NCBI GenBank assembly: GCA_947567425.1
Contig: CANOLV010000004.1
Coordinates: forward strand, 84,529 to 148,528
Reading direction: 5' to 3'
Source: an uncultured Porphyromonadaceae bacterium
GTDB taxonomy: Bacteria > Bacteroidota > Bacteroidia > Bacteroidales > Muribaculaceae
DNA: 64,000 nucleotides
The stretch's first letter is position 1; each line of letters starts with the position of its first letter. Positions 8,215 to 18,248 of this stretch are shown here, piece by piece. Under the pieces are notes generated by a model, which was not told the origin of the DNA, searched no databases, and saw nothing but the letters and a program-made list of their open reading frames with translations. Position numbers and translations under genes: made by a program.

Positions 8215-9000
8215 TTATATTATGGCGATATCTTTGCCTTGAATCCATGCGCGGTGGTCATTGTCGACACGTACATCGTACCACCGGGTGGTGACTGAGT
8301 CGGTTCGGGTGGCTACGGAGTCGATGATGCGGACCTTCGTGCCCTCGTGAAGAAGCATGGCCTCCTCTGTGCGGTCCTTGGGCGTACGCGGGGAGGTGCT
8401 GAGAAGTGTCGACGGCTCGATGACGATGGCTTCGTCGTGCGAGGTGGAGTAGCGGGTGGCTATGCTCGCGAATATATTGGCTACGACGCATACGGCCAGA
8501 AGTATGAATCCGCCGAAGAATCCCGTCTTCCGCAGAGGGATGCTTGACGAGAATATATATAAGGCTACTGCTCCCAGAAGAAGTATGAAGCTTATGAGCG
8601 CCGCCACGGCCCAGTAGTTGGCCGGAAATTTCTGTGCGAATCCGTTGACGGTGTTTGATATGAACATGCCTCTGTCGCCCGGTTCGTCGGTGATTTTGGT
8701 GTTGACGAATGCCAGATTGGTTATGGCGTCTTTGTTGAGGGGATTCAGCCTGACGGCCCGTTCGTAGTACAATATGGCGAGGCCGAGCTTATTCTGCCGG
8801 TAGTAACTGTTGCCGATGTTGTAGCAGAGGTCGGATGAGGTGCCTTCGGTGGCTTGAGCCTCAAGATATAGTCGCGAAGCCTCGGCATAGTCGTCGTTCA
8901 TATAGGCCGAATCGGCTTTGGCGATGATGTCTGATGCAGATGCGTCAATGGCCGCAAATGCGGTCAGAATAAAGTATATGATGATTTTAGTTGGCTTCAT
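8215..9000 (-). CDS. batE: BatE, TPR and SH3-domain membrane protein
   Basis: The 261-residue protein is the last gene of the Bat (Bacteroides aerotolerance) operon. It has a signal peptide (1-22), TPR repeats (about 25-95, with LCYNIGNSYYRQNKLGLAILYYERAVRLNP), two membrane helices (129-150 and 160-182) and a C-terminal SH3b-like domain ending WYDVRVDNDHRAWIQGKDIAII. The frame is open further upstream into batD. The ATG at 9000 is chosen because it starts the signal peptide and lies 14 bp after the batD stop. The Bat proteins are thought to form an envelope complex; the molecular activity is not settled. Confidence 0.88.
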   Translation of the reverse strand: MKPTKIIIYFILTAFAAIDASASDIIAKADSAYMNDDYAEASRLYLEAQATEGTSSDLCYNIGNSYYRQNKLGLAILYYERAVRLNPLNKDAITNLAFVNTKITDEPGDRGMFISNTVNGFAQKFPANYWAVAALISFILLLGAVALYIFSSSIPLRKTGFFGGFILLAVCVVANIFASIATRYSTSHDEAIVIEPSTLLSTSPRTPKDRTEEAMLLHEGTKVRIIDSVATRTDSVTTRWYDVRVDNDHRAWIQGKDIAII

Positions 9001-9014
9001 TGTCAGTGTAGAGT

Positions 9015-10820
9015 TTATCGTTTGGCGCGTTTGATACCTTCCATTTCTTTCATTGCGCTTGAAGCGCTGGTGAATAGCTTCTCGATCTGCTCGTTGCTCT
9101 TGTCGGGAGTGTAACGGGTCATCTCGCATTCGTCGATTATGTCGATAAACGAGGTTGAGAGCGATTCGGGAGCGCCGTATGCGCTGAGTTCCTGAGCTAT
9201 GTTGTCGCGGGTGAGCTGTGATGCCGGGAGCTGGAGCTTGTCGCTGAGGTAGCCCCAGGTGGCACGGAGGAGTTCTTCATAGAACTTCTCGTTGTCATGC
9301 GAGTTCATGAACTTTTTGGCTGTGTTGAGCCGTCTGCGGGCCACTTTATTGGCATTGGCAAGCCGTCGGCCGCTTATGTCGGCGTTCAGCTTCACCTGCT
9401 TGCTGTACATCCAGACTATTGTGGCCAACAGTATGGCGAGCACTATGTATGCGGGCCAGTACCACCATGACCTATAATAGTAGGTCTGGGTCTTCTGCAG
9501 TCCGAGGTCTCCCATCTTGATGTGGAGGATGTCGGTGTTTTTGCTTGATATGCCCTGCTTGCTTACTGCGCCGGATGCTACAGCCACGCCCTGGGCCACT
9601 TTGACATTGTAGGAGGGGGTGGTCAAAGTGACGTATTTCTTGGTCTCGGGATTGAAATAGACGAATCGGTCAGCCCCGATGGAGAAGTTGCCCACGCTCT
9701 GAGGGATGAATGTATAGTCGATGGTCATGGATCCGGTGACGCTTGATCCCGCTACGTTTGCCGTCACGTCGGCCTGGGGCTGATATTGTTCAAACTCTGT
9801 CGGGAAGTCGATGACAGGTTCTTTGATATACTTTATGTTGCCGGTGCCTTTTATGTCATATATAAGCGATGCGGCTTCGTTGGTCTTGAACACATTGGTG
9901 CTTAGGCGGCTGTCAATGGTGAAGTTGCCGACGGCGCCCGTGAATCCTTCAGGTTGGGGTTGTGGCAGAGGGTTGACTGTGACTGACACTGAATTGGACG
10001 AAGTCTTCAGCTCCTGTTCCACGGGTCTTGAGCCTCCCCAAAATCCGCCGAGACGCTCGTATTGCACCACTACGACATCATATTTGCCGGAATTGATGGT
10101 CAGTTTACCTGCTTTCTGGGGGAATATGACGCACTGTTTTAGAATGGCTGTCATATAGTTGTTGCCGTTGTAGTGCTCTACGTCGTTGAGAGTGCTCTGT
10201 ATGGGCTTTTCTTCGATTACGAAGCCGTCGAAGGATGGCTGTACGGTGGGAATGAACGAGCTGATGCTATGTGTGGTATATAGCTTTATCGTGCAGAGTA
10301 TGGCTTCCTGCTCGTAGGCCTGACTCTTATTGAGTATGATGCGGACGAACACGTCGTCGGCCGATACCTTGGGCGTTGACTGTTGCCCGGATGAGGGCCG
10401 GCCTGATGCGGCGTTGTCGGCGCGTTGGTCTTTTCCCGGCGGCAATACGGTGAACGACGCCGGTTTAGTGGTCATAGGCTTTCCGTTGACATTTATTTTC
10501 GCCGTGCCTATGGTGTAAGTTCCGGCTTTGTCTGCGCGGTATGTGAGAGAATAGTCGACTGACGACGACTGTTCCATTTTGCCGTTGGTGTAGGATGAAT
10601 TGTACACGGTCGAGACGGCCGGACCGTAAAGGAGCGTGCAGCCCTCGATTTCGGGAGCCTGAAATCCGTTGCCCTCGGCATTTTTCAGACGGAATGTGAT
10701 GTTGAATTTGTTGCCTTCAATCACCGTCCGTGGCGGGATGGTGGTGAACGTCACTTCCGACGCGGCGTATGCCGAGATGCCGGTCAGAAGGATTAATGTC
10801 ACTAGTAGATTTCGTATCAT
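9015..10820 (-). CDS. batD: BatD, large periplasmic-domain membrane protein
   Basis: The 601-residue protein has a signal peptide (1-20), then a long periplasmic region of repeated beta-sandwich (Ig-like) domains (EVTFTTIPPRTVIEGNKF opens the first). One membrane helix lies near residues 450-472 (after SWWYWPAYIVLA), followed by a cytoplasmic helical tail of about 125 residues. This is the standard BatD layout, usually around 580-620 residues. It follows batC by 67 bp and precedes batE by 14 bp. It is expected to work with BatA/B von Willebrand domains and the MoxR ATPase as an envelope scaffold. Confidence 0.9.
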   Translation of the reverse strand: MIRNLLVTLILLTGISAYAASEVTFTTIPPRTVIEGNKFNITFRLKNAEGNGFQAPEIEGCTLLYGPAVSTVYNSSYTNGKMEQSSSVDYSLTYRADKAGTYTIGTAKINVNGKPMTTKPASFTVLPPGKDQRADNAASGRPSSGQQSTPKVSADDVFVRIILNKSQAYEQEAILCTIKLYTTHSISSFIPTVQPSFDGFVIEEKPIQSTLNDVEHYNGNNYMTAILKQCVIFPQKAGKLTINSGKYDVVVVQYERLGGFWGGSRPVEQELKTSSNSVSVTVNPLPQPQPEGFTGAVGNFTIDSRLSTNVFKTNEAASLIYDIKGTGNIKYIKEPVIDFPTEFEQYQPQADVTANVAGSSVTGSMTIDYTFIPQSVGNFSIGADRFVYFNPETKKYVTLTTPSYNVKVAQGVAVASGAVSKQGISSKNTDILHIKMGDLGLQKTQTYYYRSWWYWPAYIVLAILLATIVWMYSKQVKLNADISGRRLANANKVARRRLNTAKKFMNSHDNEKFYEELLRATWGYLSDKLQLPASQLTRDNIAQELSAYGAPESLSTSFIDIIDECEMTRYTPDKSNEQIEKLFTSASSAMKEMEGIKRAKR

Positions 10821-10887
10821 AGCGTTGATGGACGTAGCTTTGATGATTTATGATGAGGATACAGAAATGCGGCGGTGCATGCCTGAC

Positions 10888-11688
10888 TTACCACTGGGGT
10901 CCGGTGGTCCGCTGTCCGCCCTGACCTTTCTTCTTTTGCATCTCCTGAACTTTACGGCGTGTGGCGTTCTCCTCATTTTCCATGTTTTTGAGGATTTTGG
11001 CCGCGTTGTCGTCGCTTATGTTCTGTCGTTGCTGCTGTTGTTGCTGGTCTTTTTTATCCTGGTTCTGCTGTTGTTTGTCTTGATTTTGGTCTTGATTCTT
11101 GTCCTTGTCCTGATCTTGGTTCTGTTGTTGCTGATCCTGGTTTTGCTGGTCCTGGTTCTGATCTTGATTTTTATCTTGATTCTTGTCCTGGTTCTGCTGT
11201 TGCTGCAGCTTCAATTGGGCCAGGCGCAGGTTCTCGCGAGTCTTGTCGTTGTCCGGATTGCGTCGGAGCGCTCCTTTGTAGCGTGCTATGGCCTGGTCAT
11301 ACTGCTCCTGGTTGAAAGCCATGTTGCCGAGGTTGTACATGGCATTCTCAGCTATGTCGGCTCTTTGCGCGGTCTCGGCGAGGGAGCTTAGAATTGACTG
11401 GGCCTCCTGCATGGGTTTGTTCTCTGCGTCGGAAGCGGTGCCTCCGGCCTGACGTATCAGAGAAAGGGCAAGATTATACAGGGCGGCCTCGCTCATGGGA
11501 TTCTCCTCTACGGCCTTTCTGTAGGCCACTTCGGCTTCAGCATACCTTTTTTGCTTGTACAGTCCGTTTCCTTCGCGGATGTGGTTGCGTTCGCGGCGGG
11601 TGGAGTAGTCGCGCGAGCCTCCGTCGGCATCGGCGTATGCCGTCATGCCGATGGAGCAAAGTATGAGTATTAATATTAGGTGTCTCAT
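10888..11688 (-). CDS. batC: BatC, TPR protein with a Q/N/D/K-rich low-complexity tail
   Basis: The 266-residue protein has a signal peptide (1-19) and TPR units at about 32-66 and 114-148 (AMYNLGNMAFNQEQYDQAIARYKGALRRNP). From about residue 160 to 220 it is an almost pure run of Q, N, D and K in QNQDK-type repeats, and it ends in a charged helix and TTGPQW. The TPR part fits BatC, which binds partners in the Bat complex. The low-complexity run is hydrophilic and probably disordered; its length likely varies by slippage because the codons are nearly identical. It is 11 bp from batB. Confidence 0.88.
   Translation of the reverse strand: MRHLILILILCSIGMTAYADADGGSRDYSTRRERNHIREGNGLYKQKRYAEAEVAYRKAVEENPMSEAALYNLALSLIRQAGGTASDAENKPMQEAQSILSSLAETAQRADIAENAMYNLGNMAFNQEQYDQAIARYKGALRRNPDNDKTRENLRLAQLKLQQQQNQDKNQDKNQDQNQDQQNQDQQQQNQDQDKDKNQDQNQDKQQQNQDKKDQQQQQQRQNISDDNAAKILKNMENEENATRRKVQEMQKKKGQGGQRTTGPQW
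11030..11210. repeat. Degenerate short tandem repeat encoding the BatC Q/N/D/K tail
   Basis: About 180 bp of imperfect repeats of units like TTGTTGCTG and TTGATTCTTGTCCTGG (plus strand). It keeps the batC frame open and makes a false leucine-rich frame on the other strand. Slippage would change the tail length in steps. Confidence 0.75.
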
Positions 11689-11699
11689 CGTTTAGTGGT

Positions 11700-12761
11700 T
11701 TATCTGCTAAAGAAATTAATCTTTTTGAGCCATCCGAATTTGCGTTCGAGCACGAACACGTCAAGCACAAGAAGCACAAGCGCTATCCATCCGAACACCG
11801 GAAACTGTTCGGCGCTGGCCATGTATGTCACTTTTTCGAGATTGCTTGTGGCGAGGGTGTTGAGTTGGTCGTCGATGTCCTTCACTACCGACGACGATGC
11901 CCCCTGGACGTATATTCCGTTGCCCTCTTCGGCTATCTGCCGGGCCATCTCTTCGTTAAGCCGAGTGGTCACGGGATTGCCGTTGTCGTCGCGCAGGAAC
12001 TGTCCGTTGCGTCCGATCGGTATCAAAGCCCCCTTTGTGGTGCCGAGTCCGATCACGTCTACTTGTATACCTTGTTTAGCCGCAGTCTGTACGGCGGCGA
12101 TCGGGTCGTCCTCGAAGTTTTCGCCGTCGGTGATTATTATTATGGCTTTCTGTAGTTCGTCGTCAGGTGTGAATGAGGCCATGGCCATGTCGATGGCAGC
12201 TCCTATGGCCGTGCCCTGAGTGGGTACCATGTCGGTGGTTATGCTGTTGAGAAACATCTTGGCGGATACAAAGTCGGCCGTTACGGGAAGCTGCGTATAT
12301 GCGTCGCCGGCAAATACGATTAGCCCGACTTTGTCGTTGTTCAGCCTGTCGATCAGCTTCTCAAGGATGAGCTTGGCTCTCTGTAGCCTCGACACCCCTT
12401 TGGGGTCGTCGGTGGATGACGCAAGCATTGAGTTGGAGACGTCGAGGCAGATCATCACCTCTATGCCCTGGACTTCCGAAGTCTCTTCCTTGGCTCCGGC
12501 TCTTGGCCTTGCCAGTACAATCACCAGAGCCGCTATGACGAGCAGTGACATGACCAGCTTTATGCCTGGGGTGTATTTTGAAGCGTCGGGCATCAGCGGA
12601 GCCAGGGTGGAAGGCTTGCCGTATGTCCGGATGTTGCGCTTGCGTGCGATGCGAGCGAGCAGATACAGGCCGCCCACCGCCGGAATCAGCAGCAACAGAT
12701 AAAGCAGATATGGATTGGCGAAACTAAACATGTTGTTGAACGCTCTAAATGGATTAAACAA
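11700..12761 (-). CDS. batB: BatB, von Willebrand factor A domain membrane protein
   Basis: The 353-residue protein has two N-terminal membrane helices (about 15-36 and 67-86), a VWA domain (about 98-290) and a C-terminal helix (about 322-340). The MIDAS metal site is complete: DVSNS at 107-111 and TQGTAIG further on, with IIIITDGENFEDD as the third part. An alternative start at residue 11 is possible. BatA and BatB are paralogues expected to face the periplasm and bind protein partners through Mg2+. The start codon abuts the batA stop with no gap, so translation is probably coupled. Confidence 0.92.
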   Translation of the reverse strand: MFNPFRAFNNMFSFANPYLLYLLLLIPAVGGLYLLARIARKRNIRTYGKPSTLAPLMPDASKYTPGIKLVMSLLVIAALVIVLARPRAGAKEETSEVQGIEVMICLDVSNSMLASSTDDPKGVSRLQRAKLILEKLIDRLNNDKVGLIVFAGDAYTQLPVTADFVSAKMFLNSITTDMVPTQGTAIGAAIDMAMASFTPDDELQKAIIIITDGENFEDDPIAAVQTAAKQGIQVDVIGLGTTKGALIPIGRNGQFLRDDNGNPVTTRLNEEMARQIAEEGNGIYVQGASSSVVKDIDDQLNTLATSNLEKVTYMASAEQFPVFGWIALVLLVLDVFVLERKFGWLKKINFFSR

Positions 12762-13751
12762 TTAGGGAATGGTCCGGAGCAGGGTGCGTCGGAGCAGAAT
12801 TTCGAGAAGGAACAGTCCGAACGCGAACCACGCCCACATCATATAGTCGTCCTCGGTGTGCGAGAAGTGGCGCACGTCCATCTGGGTCTTTTCCAGTTGG
12901 TCGATTTCGTTGAATATGTCTTTCAGCACGGAGTTCCCGGTGGCGCGGAAATATTTTCCTCCGGTCATCGACGCTATGGTGCGGAGTGCGTCTTCGTCGA
13001 TGGTGACAGGCATCGGCACGTAGTCTATGCCGCCGAAGTAGTTGCTTACGGGCGTTGGGGCCGTGCCGTTGGTTCCTACACCTATGGTGTAGACCTTTAT
13101 GCCGTATTTCTTGGCTATCTCGGCCGCTGTCAGCGGGGGTACGACTCCGGTGTTGTTGGTTCCGTCGGTGATCAGGATTACGCTTTTGGATTTGGCCTTT
13201 CCGTCCTTTATGCGGTTGATTGAAGTGGCGAGTCCGTCGCCGATTGCGGTTCCGTCGTCAAGCATGCCCATCTTTATCTCGTGGATATAGTTTGCCACCA
13301 TGGCCCGGTCGGTGGTCATCGGCAGCAATGTAAAGCTTTCGCCTGCGAATATGACCAATCCCATGTTGTCGTTGTCGCGGCCCGATGTGAACTTCGCCGC
13401 TACATCCTTCGCCGCCTCGAAACGGTCGGGGGTGAAGTCGCGGGCAAGCATCGAGGTAGAAATGTCGAGTGCTATTACTATGTCGGTTCCTTCGATGGAC
13501 GAAGTGCGCCAGTTGTCGCTCGTCTGAGGCCGTGCCAGCACTATGATCAAACACCCTATGGTGGCGAGCCGGAGTAGGAACAGTCCGTGCAGCAGATATT
13601 CCTTGTATGACCTCGGAAGCTTGGCATACGGGGCCGTGGTCGATATTTCGAGTGCCGGATATGCGGTGCGGTGTTTCCATACATACCATCCGATCAGAGG
13701 GATGAATATGAGGAACAGCCATAGATATTCGGGATGTGCGAGTTGCATCAT
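12762..13751 (-). CDS. batA: BatA, von Willebrand factor A domain membrane protein
   Basis: The 329-residue protein has membrane helices at about 8-26, 55-74 and 305-322 around a VWA domain (90-285). The MIDAS is complete: DISTS at 96-100, DDGTAIGDG, and VILITDGTNN. It fits BatA in length and order. Its ATG overlaps the stop of the preceding gene (13748-13751, ATGA) and it runs straight into batB, so the three are translationally coupled. The gene pair is named for aerotolerance in Bacteroides fragilis; the biochemical role in the envelope is still open. Confidence 0.92.
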   Translation of the reverse strand: MMQLAHPEYLWLFLIFIPLIGWYVWKHRTAYPALEISTTAPYAKLPRSYKEYLLHGLFLLRLATIGCLIIVLARPQTSDNWRTSSIEGTDIVIALDISTSMLARDFTPDRFEAAKDVAAKFTSGRDNDNMGLVIFAGESFTLLPMTTDRAMVANYIHEIKMGMLDDGTAIGDGLATSINRIKDGKAKSKSVILITDGTNNTGVVPPLTAAEIAKKYGIKVYTIGVGTNGTAPTPVSNYFGGIDYVPMPVTIDEDALRTIASMTGGKYFRATGNSVLKDIFNEIDQLEKTQMDVRHFSHTEDDYMMWAWFAFGLFLLEILLRRTLLRTIP

Positions 13752-14749
13752 TTTACTTTTTTAGGGTCATTAATGTCGTTGTTGGCCTTGTCGTCCTGCG
13801 TCTCGGGTGCCACCTCGACCGGCTTGGTGGCTTCAACGAACTGGACAGCCATGTTGAATGTCTTAGCATTGTCGTCGGGAAGCGGCCTTACGTTGGCAAA
13901 TTTCACGAAGTCGGCTATTTCGAGAATCTGCTTCATAAGCGGCGATGACGGTTTGACTTCCTGATGCGACGATATGACGTTCATGATCTGCGACGAGGTC
14001 ATCTCCATGGCGTTTATGCCGAACCGCCTGTGGAGGTAGATACGGAGTATCTCGGTCAGACGGGTGTAATACTCCTTCTCGTGTCCATGTTCGCACAGTT
14101 TCATGTTTTTCAACGCATTGAGCTGCTGCATGGCCATCTCATAAGGCGGAACAGGCGGTTTCGGCGGGATTATAGTGCCGATGATGGCTTTGCGCTTGCT
14201 CCATACGATGTAAAGCGCCACAACCAGCACGAGTGCCGCCAGGATGAACATCACCCACCAGTAGTCGACGATGAAGTCGGGGAGTATGTCCCATATTTTC
14301 CATCCCGGAGCCGCTGTGCCGGCGTAATCGTGGACAGTCTGCAACGTGTCGACGGGAACCGGAATGACTTTCAGGGCGAGTTCGTTGGACTTGAACGTGT
14401 CATTGCCTGCCACATATATGAAAGGCTTTATAGTGTACAGTCCAGAGTCAAACGACTGTATGATTATGTCCTGTGTGATTTCTTCCCTGTCGGAACCGAG
14501 CGAAGAGGTGTCGGCCGGCAAAGCACGGATCACTTCGATTTCGCTTATAAGCGTGTCGCCCACGTTGGTGAAATATCCTTGAGTGCCTCGGTCCTGGACC
14601 ACATTTATCTTTAGAGTGGTCTGTTTGCCCATGATTATGTAGGCCGAGTCGAGGGATGTCTTTACGGTGACGGGTCCCGCCGCCGACATTCCGAGCGACA
14701 ACGCCGCAAGGCATATTAGATATATTATGCGCTTAAATCCGCTATTCAT
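13748..14749 (-). CDS. Bat-operon membrane protein with N-terminal beta-sandwich domain
   Basis: The 333-residue protein is always-linked-type cargo of Bacteroidetes Bat operons, between the DUF58 gene and batA. It has a signal peptide (1-24), a periplasmic BatD-like beta-sandwich (about 25-140), one membrane helix (163-183), a proline-rich joint (PPKPPVPP) and a cytoplasmic helical part (210-330) resembling the tail of BatD. I know no experimental function. The layout suggests it binds the same partners as BatD. The stop overlaps the batA start by 4 bp. Confidence 0.75.
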   Translation of the reverse strand: MNSGFKRIIYLICLAALSLGMSAAGPVTVKTSLDSAYIIMGKQTTLKINVVQDRGTQGYFTNVGDTLISEIEVIRALPADTSSLGSDREEITQDIIIQSFDSGLYTIKPFIYVAGNDTFKSNELALKVIPVPVDTLQTVHDYAGTAAPGWKIWDILPDFIVDYWWVMFILAALVLVVALYIVWSKRKAIIGTIIPPKPPVPPYEMAMQQLNALKNMKLCEHGHEKEYYTRLTEILRIYLHRRFGINAMEMTSSQIMNVISSHQEVKPSSPLMKQILEIADFVKFANVRPLPDDNAKTFNMAVQFVEATKPVEVAPETQDDKANNDINDPKKVK

Positions 14750-14803
14750 TAGTTCGCAATTGAGAGTGAATTGATACTTTCATTATATTTGTGTATGCCG
14801 GAC

Positions 14804-15679
14804 CTATCTGACTCCTCGCTTCTTGAAGAGCGCCATCAGAGCCTTGACGAAGTCTTCGTCGGTGGCTATCGAAGTGTACTCCACACGGCTCTTGTTGAAC
14901 CTGTCGATCATAGCCTGCTGTCTCTCATACCACCATCTGTTGAATGTCTGTCTGACTTTCTTTGACGATGTGTTGATCCAGCGGTCATGTCCTGTCTCAA
15001 GGTCAATGACCCTCATGAGTCCGACATCCGGCAGTTGGGAGTCGCGCTTGTCGTAGACCTGTACTGCCGTGACGTCGTGCTTGTTGTTGGCGATCGACAA
15101 AGCCTGGTAGTAGTCGTGGTCATCGATGAAGTCGGAGATGACGAATGTGGTGCAACGCTTTTTGATGGCGTCCGTAAGGTAGCGCAACGCTACAGCCACG
15201 TCTGTTCCCTTGTGTTGCGGGGTAAAGTCGAGCAGTTCGCGTATGATGAACAGGATGTGCTTGCGTCCTTTCTTCGGGGGAATAAATTTCTCGACTTTGT
15301 CGGAGAAAAATATCACTCCGATCTTGTCGTTGTTCTGAATTGCCGAGAATGCCACGGTGGCGGCTATCTCGGCAATCATCATACGTTTGTCCTCGCCTAC
15401 GGCGCCAAAGTTACGGCTTCCCGACACGTCGATCAGGAGCATTACCGTCAGCTCTCGTTCTTCTTCGTAGACCTTGACGTACGGACGGTTGTGTCGGGCA
15501 GTGACGTTCCAGTCTATGTCGCGGATGTCGTCGCCGTACTGGTACTCCCGCACTTCGCTGAATGTCATACCGCGCCCTTTGAAGGCGGAGTGGTACTCAC
15601 CGGCGAAAATGTTCTGCGACAGTCCCCTCGTCTTTATCTCAATTTTGCGTATTTTCTTAAGAAGCTCGTTGGCGTCCAT
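14804..15679 (-). CDS. DUF58 (VWA-like) protein of the Bat operon
   Basis: The 291-residue cytoplasmic protein has the DUF58 signature DIRDIDWNVTARHNRPYVKVYEEERE, here read as GDDIRDIDWN followed by ARHNRPYVK. The VWA-like core begins TVMLLIDVSGSRNFG (partial MIDAS DVSGS). DUF58 proteins pair with MoxR ATPases, and this one directly follows moxR (28 bp). The likely role is adaptor between MoxR and the Bat VWA proteins; that is inference from family context. Confidence 0.9.
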   Translation of the reverse strand: MDANELLKKIRKIEIKTRGLSQNIFAGEYHSAFKGRGMTFSEVREYQYGDDIRDIDWNVTARHNRPYVKVYEEERELTVMLLIDVSGSRNFGAVGEDKRMMIAEIAATVAFSAIQNNDKIGVIFFSDKVEKFIPPKKGRKHILFIIRELLDFTPQHKGTDVAVALRYLTDAIKKRCTTFVISDFIDDHDYYQALSIANNKHDVTAVQVYDKRDSQLPDVGLMRVIDLETGHDRWINTSSKKVRQTFNRWWYERQQAMIDRFNKSRVEYTSIATDEDFVKALMALFKKRGVR

Positions 15680-15707
15680 AGAGTGCTATGATAAAAGTGA
15701 AAGTGTG

Positions 15708-16703
<996 letters not shown>

Positions 16704-16796
16704 AATGATTGTGTTGTGGGTAAATAATTTTTTATGATATATTTATTGTATAATTTTCGTGAATAGTGGCCGAATCTTCTCCGTCCCTCAAATGTG

Positions 16797-16804
16797 CAAA
16801 TTTA
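16797..16804 (-). promoter_or_regulatory. -7 box of the Bat operon promoter
   Basis: TAAATTTG on the minus strand, 94 bp before moxR. No clear -33 box at the normal distance. Confidence 0.45.
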
Positions 16805-16881
16805 AATATTCCAACAAATCTTATCTTAAGAGAGATTGTTAAAATTATATATAGAACCTTTAGGTTGTTAAAAGATTAAGT

Positions 16882-17952
16882 TTATTTGTCCAATTTTTCC
16901 AATATGGCGCGAATTTTTTCATTGGCTTCCGCCACGCTTTCGGGGTCCGAGGCGTCGATGCCATATTTTTCAGCGGGTGGAATCACCACTGCAGTTCCGG
17001 GCTTGATGCGGTTGGGATTGGTGATGATGTCGCTGTTCTCAAGATATATGTACACCCAGAATCGGTAGTCGCCGTAGTATTTGCGCGCCATAGTGGTCAG
17101 ATAGCGGCGCTGAGTGACCGTGTCGGTGACTTCAACCGGTGGTGCGGTCACTGGTTCGGTAGCTTGGTGTTGGCTGACGGTATCTGATTTTACTGTAGCG
17201 GATTCCGTGTCGTCAAGTTCTGAAGCGGAAATGCTGTCGGGGTATATGCCGGTACTTTCCGCAGGATCTGTCGGCGGAATCTGCACAGAGCCGTACGACG
17301 GTAACAGCCGGGCGATGTATGGGGCTGAGAAATATCCGATTATAAAACCGGCGAGAAGCCCCGTGATGAGCATCATCCAAGGGTTTAACGCAGATCTTCG
17401 GCGCGGTTTTGCCTCATAGTATTGCTCTTCGCTTTCTTGAGGCTCTGAATGCTCCGTTGAATCCGGGACCTCTTCGGGCATTTCCATTATGCTGTCGGTG
17501 GTCTCGTCAGTTTCGTTGCCGGAAGTCTCAGGCGTTTCGATGACGTGAGTTTCAGCCGGTTGCGTGGTCTCGGAGTCAATTTCCTGAACCGCCTGCTCTT
17601 CCTGCGGTAGGTCCTGGACAGGCATTTCGGGGCCGGTAGATTCCTGCGGGCCGCCTCCTTCGAGAATCTCTTCGGTGACGCCTTCCTCAAGTTCGACGGG
17701 TTCAAATGCCTCGAAAGGTTGGTTGACGTTTTCGGCCAGTGATTCGTCGGGATGCCATATCACGGATGGATCGATGTCGTCGCTGACGGAAAATGTTCCC
17801 AGCCCTTTTATGGTCACAGATTTGCCTTTCGACAGTGCTTCGGCAATGATGTCGGTCAAGTCTTGTATGAATGCTTTTGCTGTCAGCGAATTACTTCCGG
17901 TTGACTTCGCGATATTGTCGGCGAGTTGGTTCAGTGTGATTTTGCTGTTCAT
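16882..17952 (-). CDS. HU DNA-binding domain - membrane helix - LysM chimera
   Basis: The 356-residue protein joins three parts. Residues 1-75 are an HU/IHF-like DNA-binding domain (helix-rich start, then GKSVTIKGLGTFSV). Residues 80-185 are an acidic, Pro/Glu/Thr-rich linker. RRRS then a hydrophobic helix at about 190-211 gives an N-inside topology by the positive-inside rule. After a second disordered linker, residues 280-330 form a LysM-like domain (RYLTTMARKYYGDYRFWVYIYLEN, then NPNRIKPGTAVVIPP). The design would place DNA binding in the cytoplasm and peptidoglycan binding in the periplasm. Similar HU-LysM proteins are annotated in Bacteroidetes; I know of no assigned function. It starts 2 bp after the neighbouring HU gene. 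Confidence 0.85.
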   Translation of the reverse strand: MNSKITLNQLADNIAKSTGSNSLTAKAFIQDLTDIIAEALSKGKSVTIKGLGTFSVSDDIDPSVIWHPDESLAENVNQPFEAFEPVELEEGVTEEILEGGGPQESTGPEMPVQDLPQEEQAVQEIDSETTQPAETHVIETPETSGNETDETTDSIMEMPEEVPDSTEHSEPQESEEQYYEAKPRRRSALNPWMMLITGLLAGFIIGYFSAPYIARLLPSYGSVQIPPTDPAESTGIYPDSISASELDDTESATVKSDTVSQHQATEPVTAPPVEVTDTVTQRRYLTTMARKYYGDYRFWVYIYLENSDIITNPNRIKPGTAVVIPPAEKYGIDASDPESVAEANEKIRAILEKLDK

Positions 17953-17954
17953 GA

Positions 17955-18230
17955 TCAGTCGGCAATTTTTCGCTTTAAGATGGCACTTTGGTTAAACTCA
18001 AGGGTGATAGCAGGCGGAAGCAAAAGCTTTTTGCCTGTCGATAGGTCGGTGACTATTTTCTCGTCCTCTTTCCGGGACGAGAATGTCCCGAATCCTGGAA
18101 GTTGGACAGAGTCCATTTCGCAAAGATATTCTTGAATTGCCGATACAAAACCCTCCAATAGGGCATTGACATCTTTCTTGTCGCGTTGAAGCCTTTCGGA
18201 CAACGTCTCTATGACAGCATTATGATTCAT
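17955..18230 (-). CDS. HU-family DNA-binding protein
   Basis: The 91-residue protein has the HU/IHF fold: two N-terminal helices, then MDSVQLPGFGTFSSRKEDEK as the beta saddle and a C-terminal part LLLPPAITLEFNQSAILKRKI. The usual HU arm is modified (STGKKLLLPPA instead of RNPQTGE/KIPAS). It lies 2 bp before the HU-membrane-LysM gene, so the two products are probably made together and may form a mixed dimer; this is inference. The promoter is TAAATTTG at 18249-18256 on the minus strand, shared intergenic region with a divergent gene. Confidence 0.88.
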   Translation of the reverse strand: MNHNAVIETLSERLQRDKKDVNALLEGFVSAIQEYLCEMDSVQLPGFGTFSSRKEDEKIVTDLSTGKKLLLPPAITLEFNQSAILKRKIAD

Positions 18231-18248
18231 CTGGTCTGATTATTTATG

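Noticed and set aside
11030-11210. CRISPR-like array of short repeats
   Set aside because: Units are too short and irregular, lack unique spacers, and code for the BatC tail.
10669-11391. 240-codon plus-strand frame rich in Leu/Val
   Set aside because: It is the complement of the BatC Q/N/D/K repeat and lies opposite batC and batD. It looks membrane-like only because the repeat is Q-rich on the other strand.
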